Source: Chrysoporthe austroafricana (lineage: Eukaryota > Ascomycota > Sordariomycetes > Diaporthales > Cryphonectriaceae). From it: a stretch of 64,000 nt of DNA. This document shows, piece by piece, positions 30,692-43,800 of the stretch (positions within the stretch are counted from its first letter, which is position 1; each line of letters begins with the position of its first letter). The stretch lies in NCBI GenBank assembly GCA_001051155.2, contig JYIP02000006.1, positions 124,001 through 188,000 on the forward strand, read 5' to 3'. Both the position numbers and the translations under genes were made by a program. The notes under the pieces were generated by a model. It searched no databases, was not told where the DNA came from, and saw only the letters and a list, made by a program, of their open reading frames with translations.

Positions 30692-31795
30692 ATTGCCGGC
30701 CCCTTATAACCTTTATTTACAAAAGAAGCTAACTATCAGAAATATTTTGAGTAGCAATAATACGATATAATAGGACTTTGGGTTATACGGTAAAGAAAAG
30801 CACGATAGCACTATTGGATAAAAGAGATTATATAGGAAATAATAATCGTTTTATAAAGCCGATTTATGCCAGAATTTTAATAAGTAAACGTACTTATACC
30901 GGGGACTTGAATAACAAATATGCTTATGCCGGGAACTAAAAGAAAACCTGCTTACGCTAGGGGCTTAGAATTGATCTTCCATTATAATCGGTTTATGCTT
31001 AAGATAAATGGATATATATAATACTTATATATAATAAGGCTAGCCGATATCCAAATATATTTCGGTAATGCTTAATTGTATTTATTGCCGAAATATTTAG
31101 CATAAATATAATTAAAAACTAAAATTGCTCGTAAATATTAGTAGAAAGTATAGCTTTCAGATAATAAAGTATTAAGTAAGTATAATAATAGTAAATATAA
31201 AATGAAATTACAATAGGATATATCGGTACGCAAAGCTGATAGCTGTATATAATCGTTATATAGCGATATTATAGCCAGTTCTTAATATAAGTAGCTAAGT
31301 TTATAAATTATTAGAAAAAAGCAGCATTATATGCTGCTAATAATATTATGCCGATAAATGATAGCAGTATTTATTAATTGGAAATAACTTCCCGGATTTT
31401 AGTAATAGCTTTAAGGTTTAATAGATTGCGAGGGAATGTAGCAAATAATTCTTCTTTTCCGATATAATCGTAAAAGTCAATATGGTTATAAATATCAAGT
31501 TGCAAGGTTTTAACTAGCTTATGCGTTTGGATATAAGACTTAAAGCTTATTATGCGACTTTAGCATTGTAAAGACCGGGCAGCGCTAAAGTAATTCTTAT
31601 TTTCGTTAGCCTATTTCTGAAAGGTAATATTGAAATCGTAATCTATATTGTCCTTAGTAAAGATAATCTTGATAGTTTTGAAATTGTATTCGAAACGGAA
31701 GATTTGGTTTATAATAAAGTATAAGCCCGACCGGTTAGACAAAACAGTAGGATTAAGGTTGCGGAACTAAATAACGAATTCGTATATATATTTTC

Positions 31796-33300
31796 TTATA
31801 CTGAAAAAGAAGAAATATTAAATACGATTATCGTAAATTCCGATAATGCCGAACTTAATATTATTATAAATAGCAAAGCTATTAGTAATATAAGGATAGT
31901 TAATACTGAAATTGCTTCCTTAAATGAAATTATAGCGATATATTCTTTGGATATATAAAAGGCTAGCATATAATAATATACCGCAATTTCAGCTTTAATA
32001 GCCTTAGATTTGGGGTTATATTTAATAAATAAAGCGGGAATAGCGCGAAGCGTAGCTTGCAAGGGCAAAGTATTATTAATATTAATTCAGGAAGCCTTGC
32101 TTAGTATAGCTAATAGACTAGCTATATTCGGTAGGTTATTTTTAGTTAAGTCGATAATATCGTTTATAATTCGATAGCGTTTGGCTAATATTATAAAATT
32201 TCGCTTTATTATAGCAAATAGGCTTAGATTAGCGATTGGCATAATGGGCTCGAGAGCTTTAAGCTTGGCCAAGACTAGCTTGATATTCTTGGCTATTTTC
32301 TTCCAGGCAGCGAAAGCTATATTATAACCATATTCGTAAACTATAATAACTTTTGCTATATTGGCTGTATAGCGTATAGCATCTATTTCCCTTTTGGTAA
32401 GGTTGCCGTAATTGCTTAATATTATCTATCCCGCTTTATCTTTAACGTAACGGCTATGCTTATCTCGTAAGCGATTATCTTTCGAAATTATAATAGGAAA
32501 TAGGATACAATAAGCTATTAATAGGGTATATAAGGCAAGGATAGAATTACGAATAGTAAGTGAATTCGGAATAAATTCAGGCAATATTCCCTTAATAAAG
32601 TTATCCGTTAATCTATTATTTGTATTCTCGTTCGTAATGGCATCCGCGCTAGTAAAAGTATTTAAATAAAGCTTTTATCCTTTATAAATAGGGCTAGAAC
32701 GGTCGATTTACAATAGTATAAAGTATTATAAAATAAGCTCTTAAGTTTCTTTAATAATTAGCAGCCGACTAATATCGCTATTACTTAGCTCGGTATTAGG
32801 AATATAAATATTATATTTAACCTTTCGGTTTATTATATCGGTATAACCTTTACTAATTAGCGCTTAATAAAAGGCTATTGTATAAGCTTTCTAGCAATAA
32901 AGGAAATCGCTTAAATAGTTTTTCGTTACGTAAATATTATAGTAGAAACGGCTTTCGCTATTATATAAGTATATAGCCTACCGATATCCTTTTAGGAAGA
33001 AGCGGTCTTTGAGCGATACTTTGTAAACGTATTTGGCATACTATATAATCCTATTTTTTCGGCAGACTTTAGAAAATTCTTCTTGGAATATAAAGTATAA
33101 TATTGCGTAAAAGTTAAGCATAATTAAACGTACCGTTTCTTATTAATCTTAATCTTATAGCAAAGCATTTATAGAAGAATACGATTTGATAATCGCGTAA
33201 TACGTTTTGGTTTTAGTAATATTAATAGTCTTATTAGTACGATCCTTGCAAATCTACGAAAGCTTAGCAAAGTAAAGCGAAATTAATAATAATACTAGCT
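31796..33300 (-). pseudogene. Extra sense-strand ORF of chromovirus family B (env position), unknown product
   Basis: Downstream of the chromodomain and in the same direction as pol, one minus-strand frame can be followed for about 500 codons, interrupted only by TAG/TAA and one TGA. Segments that read as good protein include KTYYAIIKSYSS, KDRFFLKGYR, DNFIKGILPEF, RDKHSRYVKDKA, KREIDAIRYTANIAKV and TLPLQATLRAIPALF. I do not recognise a family. No signal peptide or clear transmembrane anchor supports an envelope protein: the Ile-rich stretches near 31,830-31,900 may be Thr/Ala codons altered by RIP. The + strand of this region also has an open stretch but reads less like protein. Confidence 0.5.
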
Positions 33301-33564
33301 TAATACCCAAAAATAATATTTAAAAGTATAATGAAAAGTAGTAATAATAGGGCAATACAGCTAGCTATAGTAAATGGATAAGGATAATAATCGTAAGCGC
33401 GTTAATAGGAAAAAGAAAATAAAATGAATTTATTAGCGATTTACGAAATAATAGCCTTTTGCATTCGCTAGAAATTCACTTGCCTTACCCAGCAATCGCT
33501 CTTACCTTAATGCATGCTTATTATATCGCGAGTTCTTTCGATTTCTTGGAATAAATAAATTAGC

Positions 33565-36500
33565 TTATTCCAGTACATTTTCTATTCGTAAATCGCATTT
33601 TGGCTTGCCTTGTTTTCGTAAGGCAGTTATAACGATATTTCCCGATTTAAAGACTTCTTCCGCTAGTAGCTGCTTTCGCTTTGCTCTTTCTTGCAGTTCG
33701 GCTATAGCTTCGCATTTCCGTTCGAAATTACGTATTATTTCGTCCGCATTCAAGGCATTACGGGGCATCCATATATTATAATAGCTAAAATAATTTATTT
33801 ATTTTACTAAATATTCAATTTTGCGCGAACTATATCTATACTTTCGCTTATAGTAGCTAATTATCTTTTCCAGCTCGTAATATCGGTAATTTTCCAAATA
33901 CTTTTCGATATCCGAATCCTTTAGCATATTTATTAAGTCCTAATATATAGGATTATATCTATAAAGGTCCGTTTTAAGAAAGTTTGCAAGCATTAATTAT
34001 ATTACTGAAATTATTAAATAAATATTTATATAAGGAACTAATTTCAATTTATACGCTAAATTCCTTATCTTTCGAATAATCTGGAAAAGTTTTATCCTTT
34101 ATTATGAAAATTTCAGAAATAAGTTATTTAGCAATAAGTACCCGTAGCCCAAACGAATATATATTCAATTATCTGGTTCGAAAACTATTTAGCAGTAATG
34201 TTTATTATATTGCAATTTGGCTATTATTTGCGCTTTAGCAATAAAAAGTTAAGCTTTTTCCTGGAAAACTTCTTTTGCTAGAAATATTATATCCTTTATT
34301 TATTAGCCCGATAATAAGTTAAATCCGAATAGTATTTGGCTAGCTAAATATTTTATAATTCGATTATACGCATTATTCAGGTTAAATTATAATGCCAGTA
34401 TTATTTCGGTTTATTTTGCATTAGAATAAACGGTTATAAAATGCCGAATTGCTATTTCAATTATTCGGTTTTTTATTTCAGATTGCTTATCCATTTGTGG
34501 ATATAAAGCGGTAGAATAAGCAAGTTTCGTTCTAATAGCTTCTTATAAATATTTCCAGAATTCCGATAGGAATTTCGAATCTTTATTTGAGATAATCCTT
34601 TTGAATATTTCCCAGCTAGTAATATAAAATATCCGTAAAACAAGGGTTGCTTAATTTGCTGCAATATATATTGCATTGCTTAATATAATAATTATAGCTT
34701 TGAAATACTTATTTGTAATCGTAAGAAATATATTTAAGTATAGTATTTTAGCTAAAATCTATATAATATTTGTAAATAATACTATCGGTAATCCTATAAT
34801 AAAGTCTATAATAATAGTATAGAATGGGATTAATAGAAATAATATAAGCTGCATTTCCTTTAAAAGTTGCTATAAATCGTTTTTATTTTCGTTATAAGCT
34901 CGATATATCGATATGTAATTACGTATTTTAGTATAGCAGTATTTAATAACGAATCGATCTATTAAATCGTATTATATGCGATTTATGCCGAAATAATATT
35001 TTCTATTATAAGCTTCTTTAATAAAATTCAATGCTATCTTATTCGGGATATATAATCGTTATTTCCTGTAATAATCCTTGAAAAATAATAAGCTATTATA
35101 ATTTAATATGAAAAATAATCGGGCAACTTTATTTGAATCTTTCAGTTATTCGATTATTCTGGACTATAAGGGGTATTTTTTATATCCTTTCTTAATACGC
35201 CTTTTCATTTCGCTATCTATAGATATTTTATTAAAAACTTGGATAAGTTCGTTTTCTTATATTTTATCTAGAATGCCTTTATTATCGATAGGTTTTTAAG
35301 TAAATAGCAATCTTGATATGGTATTTGCAAGAACGTTCGACTTTCCTAATATATAATATGCTTTCAAGTCGAATTAGCTTAAATATTCCGAAACGAAAAT
35401 TAACCGCATATTTGCCTTAATCTTATTTACTGTATTTATAGATAATAAATGGATAATGCCAACCGTTATTGCATAGTTAGTAAAGATATAAATTAGCTTG
35501 GTTCGGTTCGATCTTATTATTATCCGCAATTTTCGTACTAGCCATATTAAATAGGCTATTTCTAGCTCTATAAGCCAGTATTTTCGTTCTATTTCGTTAA
35601 TCGTCTTGCTTAAATAGAAAATTGGTTATACGGCTATACTTGCTATTAGCAATATTCCGTTCTATATATAATCGTTTGCTAATTGGAAAATAATGCCTGA
35701 AAACCCTATTTCTTTAAACGCATCTAGCTAAATAAAAAGAAGTTTATCTGGAATATAATAAAATAAAGCATTTTTAGCTTCCAAAGCTATTTTGAAATCG
35801 TAAAAACTATTAACTTTATCTAGTATTGGATCGAAAATAGCTTGCGTAATATAATTTCGCTATCTTATATTTGAAAGTAAACGGTTCGATTAATAAGTTT
35901 CGTTTAATATCCTAATTTTCTTTTTCTGAAATAAATTAACTCTATAATTATATTTAGGAATTAAATAGCGTAAGTATCCTATAAATCCAATAAGCTTTTC
36001 CAGTTGCTAGAATATTTTGGGGAATTCCAGATTGCGAATAGCTTGTATCCGGTATTCCGTATTGGAAATTCCGAATTCGTCCATTTTGAATCTTAAAATC
36101 TGGACTGAAAGATATCCAAAAAACGATTTGAGTCCAGCTAATAAAATATTTTTGTATAAAAATAGCGAGAAAATAGTTTATAAGTATCGCAAGTAATCTT
36201 ATTCTGTAATTAAATAAATAACGATATTATTTATAAAAGCAAAAGCAAATTTATAATATAGTTATAAGAATTGATTTATAAAATGCTAGATATAAAATAA
36301 TAAATTTCGAAATCTTATAAGTAGAATTTTTATCCTTTTTTAATTACGATAATTAATAATAATAAATCGGTCTTTATAGTCTGAATATATTAGGAATTGA
36401 TAGAAAAATTGCTATATATCTATTACTATAATATATATTTTTCTTCTTAGCTATTTAATAATTTCTTGCTATAATAGCAAAGAGTAAGCATTAAGAATTA

Positions 36501-37700
36501 AAACTTTATTCAAAGCGTATAAATTAATTACTATACGTTTTTTCTTCTGGCCATTTATATTCTTCTAAATTATAAAAATTAGTAAACCGAATAGCATTGC
36601 ATTTATAACTTATTCAATTCAACTTTATTGATATAACTTATCTAAAATTTCGTTAATTATCTCTTAGTTTTCCTTACTTGAATAATATAGCTTTTATCCT
36701 ATTTTCTAATTCTGCTATCTTTCAATTAAGTTAACCTTTATCTATTAATCGATTAGCATATTAATAAGATTTATATTTTTGAAAATTCTAGTATATGCCC
36801 ATATTAATTTTATAACTTTATAAAGAAATTCCGATAAATGCTTGCAAACGTATATACCGAAATTAATTTCCGATTCCTTAACAGCTTTATCCTTTCGAAT
36901 TCCCAGTTTATTATTATTTTCGAGATAATCTTTTATTTCGGGGATTTCTATATCCGGGAATCGGTACTTTTCTAGCTATTTTCCAATAATTTCCGCAATT
37001 TATTGGAAAATATGCTTAATAAATAATAATTAATCTAAATTCAGCTTTCTTAAAAGCTATAACCCGTCTTTAATTCGTTAAAAGAAATATTATTGCGTAA
37101 TATAATAATAATTATCGTAATTCGCTAGTAGGGTTATATAATCCGTCTGGAATAATTCGACTATCTTTAGAAATTAATTTTTCTGGATCTTTAAAAGAGT
37201 TATTGCTTAGTTTATTACTAGGACTTCCTTAATCTAATAGCCTATTAAGCAATTCATTTACCCTTTCTATTTCGGCCTGAATAGAAAAGTTACGTTTTTA
37301 GGATTCGCTTAATATTAATAAGGACTAGCTTATAAGATTTGGGCGGCATTACCGTAATAATCGCGGCTTTTGCTTACCGGGATCGTACTAGCATTCGGGC
37401 AAATATTTCCATTTTCGCTATAATATTACCAAAATAACCAAATCGTATAAATAATTCTGAATTCAGAATATCCAATTCGTAAAGAATATTATATTCCTAT
37501 CTTAGCAAGATGCTTGCTTCTAATTAATTCAATACCCAAACTCTTATTCAGGTACGAAATATAATTAAGTAGCCGTACTTATTATTCTGGAAATACAAAT
37601 CGAATTCAGCTTAGCCTTTTGCTAGCAATTGGCTTACGCTTCTAAGCTTAGCTTTTACATTCCAGTTTATTTTTGCTTTAGGAAATTGCATTAGCAATTC
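33565..37700 (-). pseudogene. Family B pol: protease, RT, RNase H, integrase, chromodomain
   Basis: The RT is recognised near 36,200-36,300 by INDIVIYSI (the catalytic xxDD has one Asp changed to Asn) followed by GYLSVQILGFKVDEFGIS and the connecting QLEKLIGFIGYL. RNase H and integrase follow to about 34,000. The chromodomain is at about 33,940-33,700 (ELEKIISYYKRKYRY, RKIEYLVKW, then LNADEIIRNFE), ending at a stop at 33,565. RIP stops occur throughout. Limits are approximate; the protease was not identified by motif. Confidence 0.75.
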
Positions 37701-38198
37701 TTCGGCAATAGCATAATAATTAGCGCTTATATCGATATAGACTTTTATATCCAGCCTATTCGAATATGCTTTAGCTGCAGCTTTTGCATACGTATAGCTG
37801 CTGCTCTAATAAGGCTTGATTATAAATATAGGAATATTATATCCTAAGATTTTTCCTTTCTATATATCAACTTTAGGAAAATTCTATAACTAATTGGATA
37901 ATTATACAGAATATTTAATATAGAATATACTTTCGTTTACCGATAATTTTGCCTTTTCGGCTCGAAAAATCCAGATATCGTTTTCGATTATTATATTTTC
38001 TTTATCAACTTATTCTTTCAATTCGTTCTCTTGCCTTTATAGGTTTTTGCTATTTTCGGTCTCTTTATCGTATTTATCGCTATCCGCTATAAATAGATCG
38101 TTATTTATAGGAAAATAGCCTTTTCGAGCCAGCTCGTTTTCTTTATCTGAATTATATTGCAATTTTCCGTTATCGATATTGAAATTTGCTAAGGTTAA

Positions 38199-39116
38199 CT
38201 AAATAAAATATTTTCTAATATCTTTTCGTACGAATCGATAATAAAAGCGCAATTGGAAATTTCGGTTTTTTGAAATTGAATTTCTGCTATTATCCATAAT
38301 ATTAATTAATATTTTAAATAAATATTCAGGTTTTTGGAATCTGAATTTTCCAAAGCATCCTAGAAATATATTGGCTAGGAAATAAATATTAATATTGGGA
38401 AAATTAGCAGCCGATTGCATAACTTTCCGTATTAGTTATACGGGTTTACGAGATAGTTTTATTATGCAATCTGATTCGAGAATATGCTATATCTCTTATT
38501 TCGCCTTAAGACGTTTTTCGAAATCCCTCGTATTTTCATTTCGATTAAATCTATCGAAATATCTAGCTATTAATTCTTTATCGATCCGATCCCAAATATT
38601 TCTAGCCAAATACGAATTTGGGTATTCGGCTAGCTTAATAAATCGATAGACGTAATAAGTAAATTCCAGAATCGTAAAATAAAACCAGGTATATATTATC
38701 TTAACTAAGCAAACGGGTAAATAGAAATTAAAATATTTAATGCGTTTTGCATTTCTAGCTATATATATCTCATACCGGTCTATAAAGGCTTAAGGGTTTT
38801 TCCAGATAATAATTTTGCTATTTGTAATAAATATAATTATTAAGTTAGCATAATCATTCCAATTCTCGTAAAGTCGGAATTGCCTTATAACTGTATCCTT
38901 GAATTCCCTATTAATATTAATAAGCAATGCTATAGGTTTAAGTAAATCAAGTCGATAAGCTCGGGAATCTTTAAATTGCTTATAGCCGAATAATAAGTTT
39001 CGAGAACTATTGCTTTTACTATTGCTAAAATCCAATAAATCTAATAATCCATTTGGTTTATTAACTAATTCTTTTTGGAAATTAAGGTTAATTTCAATAT
39101 CCGGTTCGGGATTCAA
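38199..39116 (-). pseudogene. Family B gag-like region
   Basis: Two minus-strand frames (39116-38790 and 38420-38199), linked by further frame with RIP stops, contain LDLLKPIALLININREFKD, RLYENWNDYANLIIIF and ELIARYFDRFNRNENTRDF. Position (5' of RT) and the helical, charged composition fit gag. No zinc knuckle was identified. The stretch from 39,120 to 40,600 is untranslated leader or N-terminal gag too degraded to read. Confidence 0.5.
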
Positions 39117-40605
39117 GAATAATCTTTAATCTAATTAACTTCCTGCCTTTAATATAAATATTTGCCAGATATATTCCCTAATATTAGGAAATACTAGTCT
39201 GGTAAAGCGATATCCGTTATTAATGTAATATTTCGCAGCCGAAATGGGAAAAAGTTCCTTAATAAATTCCGATTGAAATGCTTATATATTAAAGGCTTAT
39301 TGCAATCGGAATATTTTCTTAAACCCAATGCATACTACCCTTTCCGAAATAAAGCTGTTTTGGTAGATTGCTTTTATTTCGGGTTGCTATAGAAACTAGT
39401 CCAATAAGCCAGTAATTAAGGGGGAAGAGGTCGGGTATTTCTGAAAGATAGTAATAAGACTATCCGATCTTCTTTTATCCAGTCTTTTTTCCTTATAATT
39501 TTCTTTCCCGAAAAACTGCGAATAGTCCGATAAACCCGATTGGAATATTAGTATACCTTTTGCTATAAAGTTTATAAGGTTAGCCGGAATAGCTATAATA
39601 AAACCTTATCTAGAAGCATTCCGATTTTGGGTTCCCGTTAAGGAAAAAGAAATGCGCTTATTTCCTGGAACTTATTATTTTCTTTTGCCTTTATCTATTT
39701 TTCTTATTATAGCTAAAAAACTCCCGGATTTATTAATAAATCTAGGATTTGGATTTTCGGTCGAATATTATAATAAATAAATATATTTAATTCTGCTATT
39801 AATATTAATATATTCAAGTATATAATGCTTTCGATTTTCGATAAACTATTGCTAGGCCAATTTTTCTAATAGATTTTCCGGATTATTAAGTCAAAAAGTA
39901 TCCTCGCTTTTGTTTATTTCTATAAGCATTTATCGTTATTCCTTTTCCGTTATTGCCTCGGTAAGCTATTGAAATTTGCGATATTTGGAAAAATCCTTCC
40001 AGAATATATTATTCTTTCCTATTTACTAGGATAGATTCTTATCGAAATTCAACTTTCTTCCCTCTTAAATCCAACGCTTAAGCAATAAAGGCTATCCTTA
40101 TTTGACTACTTATGCTTTTGCTTTCTGCAAAAATGCATTAGCTTCCTTGGGATTCTGCTTTGCTTTTTCGTATCGATCGGCCAAAAGTTTCCAATCGATA
40201 AAAGCGTACGCAATTTCGAAAAAGATCTTAATATCCGATATAACCCAATCCTTCCTTTCAGGGTTATTCAAAGCTTATATAAACTTATATATTTAAGCGG
40301 GATACTTAATCTCGATATAATCGATAGGCCGCAATAATAAAATATTATTGCCAGTAATTGCTATAATGAATTGATAATAAATTATCGATAAATAATTATA
40401 ATATCTCTTATAGAAATGCTACTTTTACAGAAGCCGATATCCTATAAGACCGATATTCCTATAGGAACCGATACTTTATAGAGCCGATATTTCTATAAAG
40501 GCCGTTATTTTACAGGACCGATATTCCTATAGGAGCTATTGCTTTATAAAGCCGATAATCGAAACCCGATTACGCAGCAAAAGCGTACAAAGCGTAGCTA
40601 CCAAT

Positions 40606-40812
40606 TAATAATAAACGTACTGAAATATATTATAAAGCATAATTCTTTTAAGAAAGTGAATTACATTAAAGCCTATTAGGGCATTATATAGGCCCTTCGG
40701 TAAGGGTATAGCATTTATTTAGTAAATTCATTGCGTATTTACTAGGGGATTTATTATAAATTTACCAGGCAAATCCATTACGAATTCATTTCGTCTATGG
40801 GTTTTGCTATTA
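40606..40812 (-). repeat. Family B 5' LTR
   Basis: 207 bp, right member of the pair. The putative tRNA-iMet primer site (minus strand, about 40,604-40,590) lies one or two bases inside it. Confidence 0.9.
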
Positions 40813-43800
40813 ATTTATTTGAATTTTCGATTTTTCTTTATAAAGTTTATAAAAGAGCATGCAATTTTGCTATAGTTTCGAATAAACTATTAATAGAAAT
40901 TAGTATATTTAAAGAATATTCTAATTTCTTTAATCTTTTTTAATATAAGCTATTCTTTTATTGTTTAAACTTTATTTTTCTATATATTAATTTTCCTTAA
41001 TTCTATTATATAACCGAAATAATTAATTTTTTGCTAATAAAAATAGCATTTGCTTAGCTCGATTAAGAATTTATTATCTTGCAAAATCTAAAATACTTAT
41101 CGTATATATTGCTTATACGATTCGAAATCTTTTAAATAAATAAGAATATTATTTAAGTAAATAATAATAATAGTATTCAAATATTTGCAGAAAATATCGT
41201 TAATCATTTCTTAAAACGATACGGGCGTATTAATAAGCCCAAAAAGTAAAATTATATATTCGAAATATCCATAGCGAATCCTGAAAGCTATTTTCCAAAT
41301 ATTATTTTCTTTAATCCGAATATAATAATATCCTTTTTTAAAGTTAAGCGTAATAAACTAATTTGCTCTAATTAAACGGTCTTGCATTTCTCTTATTAAG
41401 AGTAAAAGGTAGCGATTCTTAATCGTAATATCATTAAGCTATTAATAGTTTATATAAAAGCGTAATTTGCTATTCTTTTTGAATACGAATAGGATTAAAT
41501 ATTTTGCGAGTAATTGTAATTTTTATATATAGCTTCTTTTCAAATTCTTATTAATATATTCCTTAAATATTTCGAGTTTTGCTTAGTTAAGCTTGTAAAT
41601 AAGATAATTTTGCAATTTAATCCTTTTTTTTAATAGGATTTTATAGTTAAAAGGGCCGTATTTTAATAAGCCGGTATCAAATTTCTTTTATTATAGTTTC
41701 TTGAATTTATAATATTCTTTTAATATATTCTTGCATTCGGATATCGGTCTTTTTTCGTTTTTTGAAATTTAGAAAAACAAAAAATATTATTAAGCGTACT
41801 TTGCTTCTCTTGCTTTCTATCGTTACTTGCAAAGCTTGGCTTCCGGTAGTTTTGAGTATTTATTATTTATTAGCTTAAATTTCTTTCCGTAATTCCTTTA
41901 TGCTTGCTATTTTAGGAACGGTATTTCCTTATAGTTCTATAATCTATATAGCTTTATAACGCTTTGTGCTAGATTAATCCTTTTTTGATCGCTAATTGCT
42001 TGAATTTTTAATCTATCCTTAGCTTATATTTATAAGTTCGAAATATCCGTAACCTTTCCTTATATTTTAGCAAATGCGTTTGCTTTAAGGATATATTTAA
42101 GCTTATTTGAACGCATATTCCTAATATTATCCTTAATAATTAGGATTTTCCTTTTTCCGTTAATTATAATCTTTTCAGTAAATATAGCTTATTCTTATAA
42201 AACCTGGCCAATAGTCCAATCGATTCGAGAATTATATTCTTTAAGCTAAAATATTTTTAAGATTAACTTATACTATACTATATTTATAATATTGAAATTA
42301 GTATTTATCGTAAAGCTTTAAATCGAAATAAGTAAGTAATTAGTTTCTATATCGATTATATTAAGATTATACGCAACTGCTTTCCCTTTTATAATATTGA
42401 ATTTATAAAGGTTTTTCTTTTGCGCTTAAGGAATTCGTTCTCTATTAATAATTTCTAGCAAAATAAAATTTCCTTATATACTATTATCTAATAGTGCGTT
42501 ATATCGTTACCCATTAATATATGCGTTTAGTATAATATATTTTTCGTTTTCTTTCGTAATTGCATATAAGGACCTTATAGTCCTAATCGGCTATTATCCC
42601 GTTATAAGCAATCCTTCCTTTTTAGAGTATTTTAAGCTTTTTTTGCTGCTTGTTTTGCTAGCTTTCTTGTTTAACTTTAGCCGTACTGCCTTGCCTTTTC
42701 GGCCTTTTGCAACTTATATTACTTTTTAGCCTTATTTTATATATAGATAAAGCATGCTATAATATAATACTATTCTTATATTGTTTTTCCTTAAATGCAT
42801 TTTTATAAACAATTATTTAATAGTTTTATATAAGCATTATTATTTTCAATATATAAGATCTTTCTATATCTTTATCTAAGCTATCGGATTATAGCTATAA
42901 AATGCATAAAATAGCGATTTCTTTATCGTATTCGTATTTGCATTATTATATGCGAATTATATTAATAATAGCAAATTAATTTAATTATCTTATTTATAAT
43001 TTATATAATATTATAAGTATTATTTAATAATTTAATTCATTCGTTTTATTTGTTTATCCGTTTGCAAATGAAATGCTATAAATATTTTTTATTATATTCC
43101 GAATAGTTTTATAAGTAAAGTTTAGAAATTTAATATAAACTTTCTATTTCTATTAGAAATAACTTCTTTAAATATATTATAATTAGCTATAACTGTTTTA
43201 AGAAATATATATGCGAAATTTTCCGTTATATTGCTTTCCTTATATAGAAAGAAGTAAGCGTACTTGCTTAATTTGCAAACCATTATTAAAATGCTATTAT
43301 ATTGTATTTTAATTAAAGATTTTCGTAAAAAAAGTAGCTTAATAATAAAATCCTAGCTAATAAATTGCCAAACCGTTTCTAGAATAGGAAATAATTAAAG
43401 CAATTTATAAGGCTTATAATATTTAATTTTATTTTTCTTGCAATTATTGCATTCTCGTAAAATCTTTTCGATTTTTCTTCTCAATTCTGAAAAATTCTAA
43501 TATCTTTTAATCCTTTTATATATAGCTCTGATTCTTTAATAACCGTATATTAATGCATTATATATAATCTTAATATATTCGTTTTATTCTTTAAGAATTA
43601 TATTTTCTAATTTCTTTTCGTTATTAGAGATTTTAATAATAATATTAAATTCTCTAGCTTTATTTATTAAATTGCTATCTTTATCTTGCTAAAAGATATT
43701 TTGAAATTCTTTAAGTTTTGTATTTTAATAATTTAACCGTTTGTTAAATGCATTTGCTTTATTATTTTTGAATCTTTTGTAATAAATAATTTTTAAATCG

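Larger units (their letters stand above)
30485..40812 (-). mobile_element. Chromovirus family B, full-length with both LTRs, nested in family A, RIP-degraded
   Basis: Two 207-bp direct repeats at 30485-30691 and 40606-40812 are the LTRs, beginning TAATA and ending CTATTA (RIP-modified TG..CA). The target duplication ATTTA is exact (30480-30484, 40813-40817), and removing the element joins the flanking family A sequence seamlessly. Just inside the right LTR, the minus strand reads TTGGTAGCTACG, consistent with a primer-binding site for initiator Met-tRNA and showing that transcription runs right to left. Order along the minus strand: gag, protease/RT, RNase H, integrase, chromodomain, then an extra ORF before the 3' LTR. 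Total length is 10.3 kb, large for a fungal Ty3-type element. Confidence 0.9.
27421..42875 (-). mobile_element. Chromovirus family A copy, - strand, interrupted by family B, 5' end lost
   Basis: The 3' LTR is 27421-27903 (483 bp). Moving right, i.e. from the 3' end of the element, come an antisense accessory ORF, a chromodomain (minus strand about 28,620-28,760: YEIERIFKY, KLTKYRKYLIK), integrase and RNase H to 30,484. Family B is inserted at 30,485-40,812. RT and protease-region sequence then resumes to about 42,875. There homology to this copy stops and integrase sequence of a second copy begins, so gag and the 5' LTR of this copy are missing. Confidence 0.8.

Noticed and set aside
31796..33530. 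A long open stretch on the + strand through the family B 3' region, suggesting another antisense ORF
   Set aside because: The minus-strand frame of the same region reads as much better protein with fewer stops; the + strand opening is a mirror effect.
33565..33768. Apparent start MPRNALNADEIIRNFE of a small coiled-coil protein
   Set aside because: Upstream in-frame residues form a chromodomain of which this is the second half; the Met is internal.
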